5,565 bases of DNA from Desulfobacteraceae bacterium (GTDB lineage: Bacteria; Desulfobacterota; DSM-4660; Desulfatiglandales; HGW-15): positions 1 to 5,565 of the forward strand of contig RPPU01000335.1 in NCBI GenBank assembly GCA_003819975.1, written 5' to 3'. Positions 2,703 through 5,565 of this stretch are shown piece after piece (within the stretch, counting starts at the first letter, position 1; each line of letters begins with the position of its first letter). The position numbers and the translations under genes are program-made. A model generated the notes under the pieces. It was given only the letters and a program-made list of their open reading frames with translations. It ran no database searches and was not told the origin of the DNA.

Positions 2703-5565
2703 ATGACAGCCGCCAAATCCAAGCCCAGTTTAAACCTGAAAAAAAAACCGACCAAGGTCCGGAAGACCGCTAAAGTCGGAGCCCCTTCTTCAAATCTGCA
2801 AAAAATTATTAAAAATGAAAAGGTCCTTTTGAGTCAATTATTCGAAAGCGCGCTGGAAGGGATTATTGTGGCTGATCTCGATCATAAGGTGGTTATGATC
2901 AACACTGAATTCTCCAGAATTTTTGGATACACGGCTCAAGAGGCGATCGGCCGGTCTCCGGACGATTTAATCGTTCCGCCGGATGTGCACCCAGAAGCTC
3001 TTCATCTGACCTCTTCCATTGAAAAAGGGGAAAAAGTCCAAAACGAAGGACAAAGGCTACGCAAAGACGGCAACCTGGTCTGGGTGGCCATCAGCCTGGC
3101 GCCTATATTATTACAAGGGAAAAAAGTAGGTTATTTCGGCACCTACCGTGATATCGGCGAACGCAAAAAGACCGAGGCCTTGTTCCAAAAAGAAAAACTC
3201 CTGTTTGAACAGCTCTTTGAAAGTTCTTCCGAAGCCATTATCATGGCGGACCTGCATTCGAAAATCCTGGCTGTCAATAAAGAATTTACGCGTTTCTTCG
3301 GTTACGACCCGGAAGAAGCGCTGGGTCGGCATATCGACGACCTGATCACTCCTCCGAATCTAGTTAACGAAGTCCAGACAAAATGCGATCCGGTCGTAAA
3401 AGGACACACCAGCGAATATATAACCGTGCGGCACCGCAAGGACGGCTCTTGGGTGGATGTCTCGGTGCTGGTCACGCCTATTATGGAAAACGGCGAACGC
3501 ATCGGTGCCTATGCTTGTTACCGTGACATTAGTGAGCGCAAACAAGCCGAGCAGGCTCTTCAAAAAGAAAAAGCCTACCTGGAGCAATTGTTCAAAACGG
3601 CTCAAGAGGCGATTGTCATGGGCGACAGCCAAGGCCGGGTCATGCATATCAACCCGCAGTTTACCAGGGTTTTCGGCTATACCGCCGAAGAAGTCCGGGG
3701 TCGATTGATCGATGAATTGATCATACCTCCCGATCACCAAGATCAAGCCGGGCGCTACTCCCAAACGGCCGCCCAAGGTGAAAAAATCGCCTTTGAAGCC
3801 GTGCGTCGAAATAAAAGCGGAGCATTGCTGCGGGTTTCCTGTTTTGTTTCCCCGATTACCATCGATCATAAGCAGGTCGGCCTTTACGCGGTTTACCGCG
3901 ACATCACGGATCAAAAACAAGCGGAAGAGGCTTTAAAAACCGAGAAAGCCTATTTTCAGCAGTTGTTCGAAGTCGCCCAGGAAGGCGTGGTCATGACCGA
4001 CCTGAGCCATAAGGTCATCTTTATCAACAGCGCTTTCACCCGGATTTTCGACTACTCCCTACCGGAAGCTAAAGGTCGTTCCATCGACGAACTGGTCGCT
4101 CCCCCGGATTCTTTGCAGAAAGCCGCGCAGATATCCAAACAAGTCACGGACGGCAAAAAAATCTCCTTTGAAGCCCGTAGAAGACGAAAAGACCACACCC
4201 TAATTGACGTAGCTTGCGTGGCCACACCCATTGAGATCGACGGCAAACAGGTCGGCAATTACGCGGTCTATCGCGATATCAGTCAACACAAAAAAGCCGA
4301 AAAGGATTTGGAAAGAGAGAAAGCTTATCTGGAGCAATTATTCGTAAGCGCCCAGGAAGCCATCGTGATTACCGACAAGCAAGGGCGGGTGATTCGCGTC
4401 AACCCTGAATTTACTAAAATTTTCGGCTATACGAGTGAAGAGACTCAAAACCAAATGATTTACGATCTCATTTCACCTCCGGAAGATCACGACCAAGCCA
4501 AAAACTATGCGCAAAAAGCGTCTCAAGGTGAAAAGCTCGCTTTTGAAGCCGTGCGTCGGCACAAAGACGGCCGCTTGCTGAATGTTTCTTGTTTTATCTC
4601 TCCCCTTAATATTGACGGCCGCCATGTCGCCAATTATGCGGTCTATCGCGATATCACGGACCAAAAGCAGGCGGAAGAAGCCCTAAAAACCGAAAAAGCC
4701 TATTTTCAGCAGTTGATCGAAAGCGCGCAGGATGCCATTGTCATGTCCGATTTGGAACATAAAACCACGTTTTCCAACCAAGCGTTCGAACATGTTTTCG
4801 GTTACACTTCCGCGGAAACCAGAGACCGTTCCATCGACGAATTAATCGCGCCACCCCAGCATTGGCAGGAAGCCACCAGCTTAAGCAAGCGGGCGTCGAA
4901 CGGAGACAAAATCGCTTTTGAAGGCGTCCGGCGGCGAAAAGACGGAACCCCGGTCCATGTTTCCTGCGTCGTTTCGCCGATCAAGATCAACGACAAACTG
5001 GTCGGGCACTACGGAGTTTATCATGATATCTCCGAACAAAAAAAGGCCGAGGAAGCGCTGCAAAGAGAAGAGGCCTACCTGAAACAACTCTTCGAACGCT
5101 CGCCCGTGGCCATCGTCATGCTCGACAAAGAGGATCGGATCTATCGTCTGAATGAAGAATTTACCCGTCTGTTCGGATACCCCGAAAGCGAAACCCTGGG
5201 CCGGCTGGTGGATGACTTGATTCTGCCCGAGGGAGAAACAGAAGCAGGACTCTCTTTCAGCCGGCATGCCGCGGATATCCAGGATAAAAAAATTTTTGAA
5301 TGCCGGCGTCGGCGTAAAAACGGAACCCTGATCGATGTGGCGGTGTTGCTTTCCCCGGTGACGATCCGCAATGAACATATCGGCGGTTATGCCCTTTATC
5401 AGGACATCACTGAACGCAAAAAAGCCGAGCAGGCTTTACGCCGGGCCCATAATGAACTGGAAACACGCGTGCAGGAGCGCACCGCCCAATTGGCCGAAAC
5501 CAACCGCGAATTGGAAGAGGAAATGCGCGAACGCCGGCGCATCGATCAGGCCCTGCGTGAGGGCG
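2703..5565 (+). CDS. Multi-PAS sensor protein, seven tandem PAS/PAC units, partial (first 954 residues)
   Basis: The frame is open from ATG at 2703 to the window edge. Seen: a Lys/Arg-rich tail at 1-39, then seven PAS/PAC units starting near residues 40, 165, 290, 415, 540, 665 and 790. From 912 on there is a charged coiled coil (LETRVQERTAQLAETNRELE) of the kind that links sensors to outputs. Each unit has an N-terminal helix around QLFE, a PAS core with N-x-x-F-x-x-x-FGY, a (D)ELIxPP turn, a PAC-type RRxKDG strand, and a closing YAVYRDI(T/S)-x-x-K-x-AE helix. No signal peptide or membrane segment is seen, so it should be a cytoplasmic sensor of ligands, redox state or protein partners. PAS arrays with this coiled coil most often feed a HisKA/HATPase kinase, sometimes GGDEF or another PAS; the output domain is outside the window, so 'histidine kinase' is an inference. 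Oddities: FGY is FDY at 449-451 in unit 4, GR is lost in units 5 and 6, and unit 7 is one residue longer. A sigma-54 promoter candidate lies upstream. Confidence 0.93.
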   Translation, partial: MTAAKSKPSLNLKKKPTKVRKTAKVGAPSSNLQKIIKNEKVLLSQLFESALEGIIVADLDHKVVMINTEFSRIFGYTAQEAIGRSPDDLIVPPDVHPEALHLTSSIEKGEKVQNEGQRLRKDGNLVWVAISLAPILLQGKKVGYFGTYRDIGERKKTEALFQKEKLLFEQLFESSSEAIIMADLHSKILAVNKEFTRFFGYDPEEALGRHIDDLITPPNLVNEVQTKCDPVVKGHTSEYITVRHRKDGSWVDVSVLVTPIMENGERIGAYACYRDISERKQAEQALQKEKAYLEQLFKTAQEAIVMGDSQGRVMHINPQFTRVFGYTAEEVRGRLIDELIIPPDHQDQAGRYSQTAAQGEKIAFEAVRRNKSGALLRVSCFVSPITIDHKQVGLYAVYRDITDQKQAEEALKTEKAYFQQLFEVAQEGVVMTDLSHKVIFINSAFTRIFDYSLPEAKGRSIDELVAPPDSLQKAAQISKQVTDGKKISFEARRRRKDHTLIDVACVATPIEIDGKQVGNYAVYRDISQHKKAEKDLEREKAYLEQLFVSAQEAIVITDKQGRVIRVNPEFTKIFGYTSEETQNQMIYDLISPPEDHDQAKNYAQKASQGEKLAFEAVRRHKDGRLLNVSCFISPLNIDGRHVANYAVYRDITDQKQAEEALKTEKAYFQQLIESAQDAIVMSDLEHKTTFSNQAFEHVFGYTSAETRDRSIDELIAPPQHWQEATSLSKRASNGDKIAFEGVRRRKDGTPVHVSCVVSPIKINDKLVGHYGVYHDISEQKKAEEALQREEAYLKQLFERSPVAIVMLDKEDRIYRLNEEFTRLFGYPESETLGRLVDDLILPEGETEAGLSFSRHAADIQDKKIFECRRRRKNGTLIDVAVLLSPVTIRNEHIGGYALYQDITERKKAEQALRRAHNELETRVQERTAQLAETNRELEEEMRERRRIDQALREG
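2820..5447 (+). repeat. Seven-copy tandem array of a 375-bp PAS-coding unit
   Basis: Units run 2820-3194, 3195-3569, 3570-3944, 3945-4319, 4320-4694, 4695-5069 and 5070-5447. The QL(F/I) anchor falls at residues 45, 170, 295, 420, 545, 670 and 795, which is exactly 125 apart each time. The YRD motif keeps the same period through unit 6 and slips by one residue in unit 7. DNA words are also shared at this offset: a 19-bp identity beginning GCGGTCTATCGC occurs at 4263 (unit 4) and 4638 (unit 5). This indicates growth by in-frame tandem duplication. Confidence 0.9.
3570..5069 (+). repeat. Higher-order duplication: units 3-4 and units 5-6 (2 x 750 bp)
   Basis: By hand count unit 3 and unit 5 share about 84 of 125 residues, and units 4 and 6 about 69 of 125. 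The 3-to-4 and 5-to-6 junctions are nearly identical (RDITDQKQAEEALKTEKAYF in both). A 21-bp DNA identity (beginning AAAGCCTATTTTCAG) at 3945-3965 recurs at 4695-4715, and a 15-bp identity (CGTTCCATCGACGAA) near 4077 recurs near 4827, all at a 750-bp offset. The pattern is A-B-A-B, best explained by duplication of a two-unit block followed by divergence, or by later gene conversion. Confidence 0.7.

Noticed and set aside
3360..3920. 186-codon open frame on the minus strand
   Set aside because: It is a shadow of the PAS-coding strand. Similar antisense frames recur in other units (4473-4664, 4881-5378) because the units repeat, and the plus-strand frame has clear PAS motifs throughout.
2820..5447. 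Array of 375-bp units as a CRISPR or other non-coding repeat
   Set aside because: The units are protein-coding, continuously open and diverged at third positions. Short identical repeats separated by unique spacers are absent.
2703..5565. Naming the large gene as a specific histidine kinase
   Set aside because: No HisKA H-box, HATPase or GGDEF motif is inside the window, so the output activity cannot be seen.

Overview
The window is about 5.6 kb of bacterial chromosome with moderate GC content. It holds two genes on the minus strand and one large gene on the plus strand that runs off the right edge. The gene families (an ADP-forming acyl-CoA synthetase, an amidase-signature hydrolase and a many-PAS signalling protein), a -24/-12 type promoter candidate, and an intergenic region built from short simple repeats and GC-rich palindromes all fit a Desulfobacterota-like (deltaproteobacterial) anaerobe. 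That placement is inference; there is no rRNA or marker gene here.

Left part (1-2159, minus strand). An amidase-signature enzyme (2159 down to 792) is followed, after a 186-bp gap, by the N-terminal 201 residues of an acetate/acyl-CoA ligase (ADP-forming) alpha-type protein (605 down to the window edge). The two are co-directional, but the ligase has its own strong ribosome binding site and the gap is full of repeats, so they need not share a transcript. The amidase carries an in-frame run of a 9-bp microsatellite (Asn-Pro-Met/Ile repeats), and its stop codon overlaps a 20-bp perfect palindrome.

Middle (2160-2702). A 543-bp divergent intergenic region contains no credible gene. It holds a 106-bp MITE-like inverted repeat bounded by TA, a 16-bp GC palindrome, a 14-bp-arm hairpin, and a good sigma-54 promoter match at 2578-2593 pointing at the large plus-strand gene.

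Right part (2703-5565, plus strand). One open frame of at least 954 codons encodes a soluble protein made of a Lys-rich N-terminal tail, seven PAS/PAC sensor units in tandem and the start of a signalling coiled coil. Its output domain (histidine kinase, GGDEF or other) lies beyond the window. The first six units have exactly 125 residues (375 bp) each, the seventh has one more. Units 3-4 and 5-6 also look like copies of one another, a 750-bp higher-order duplication. This array is the most unusual object in the window. No complete, clearly new multi-gene system can be supported from this sequence alone.
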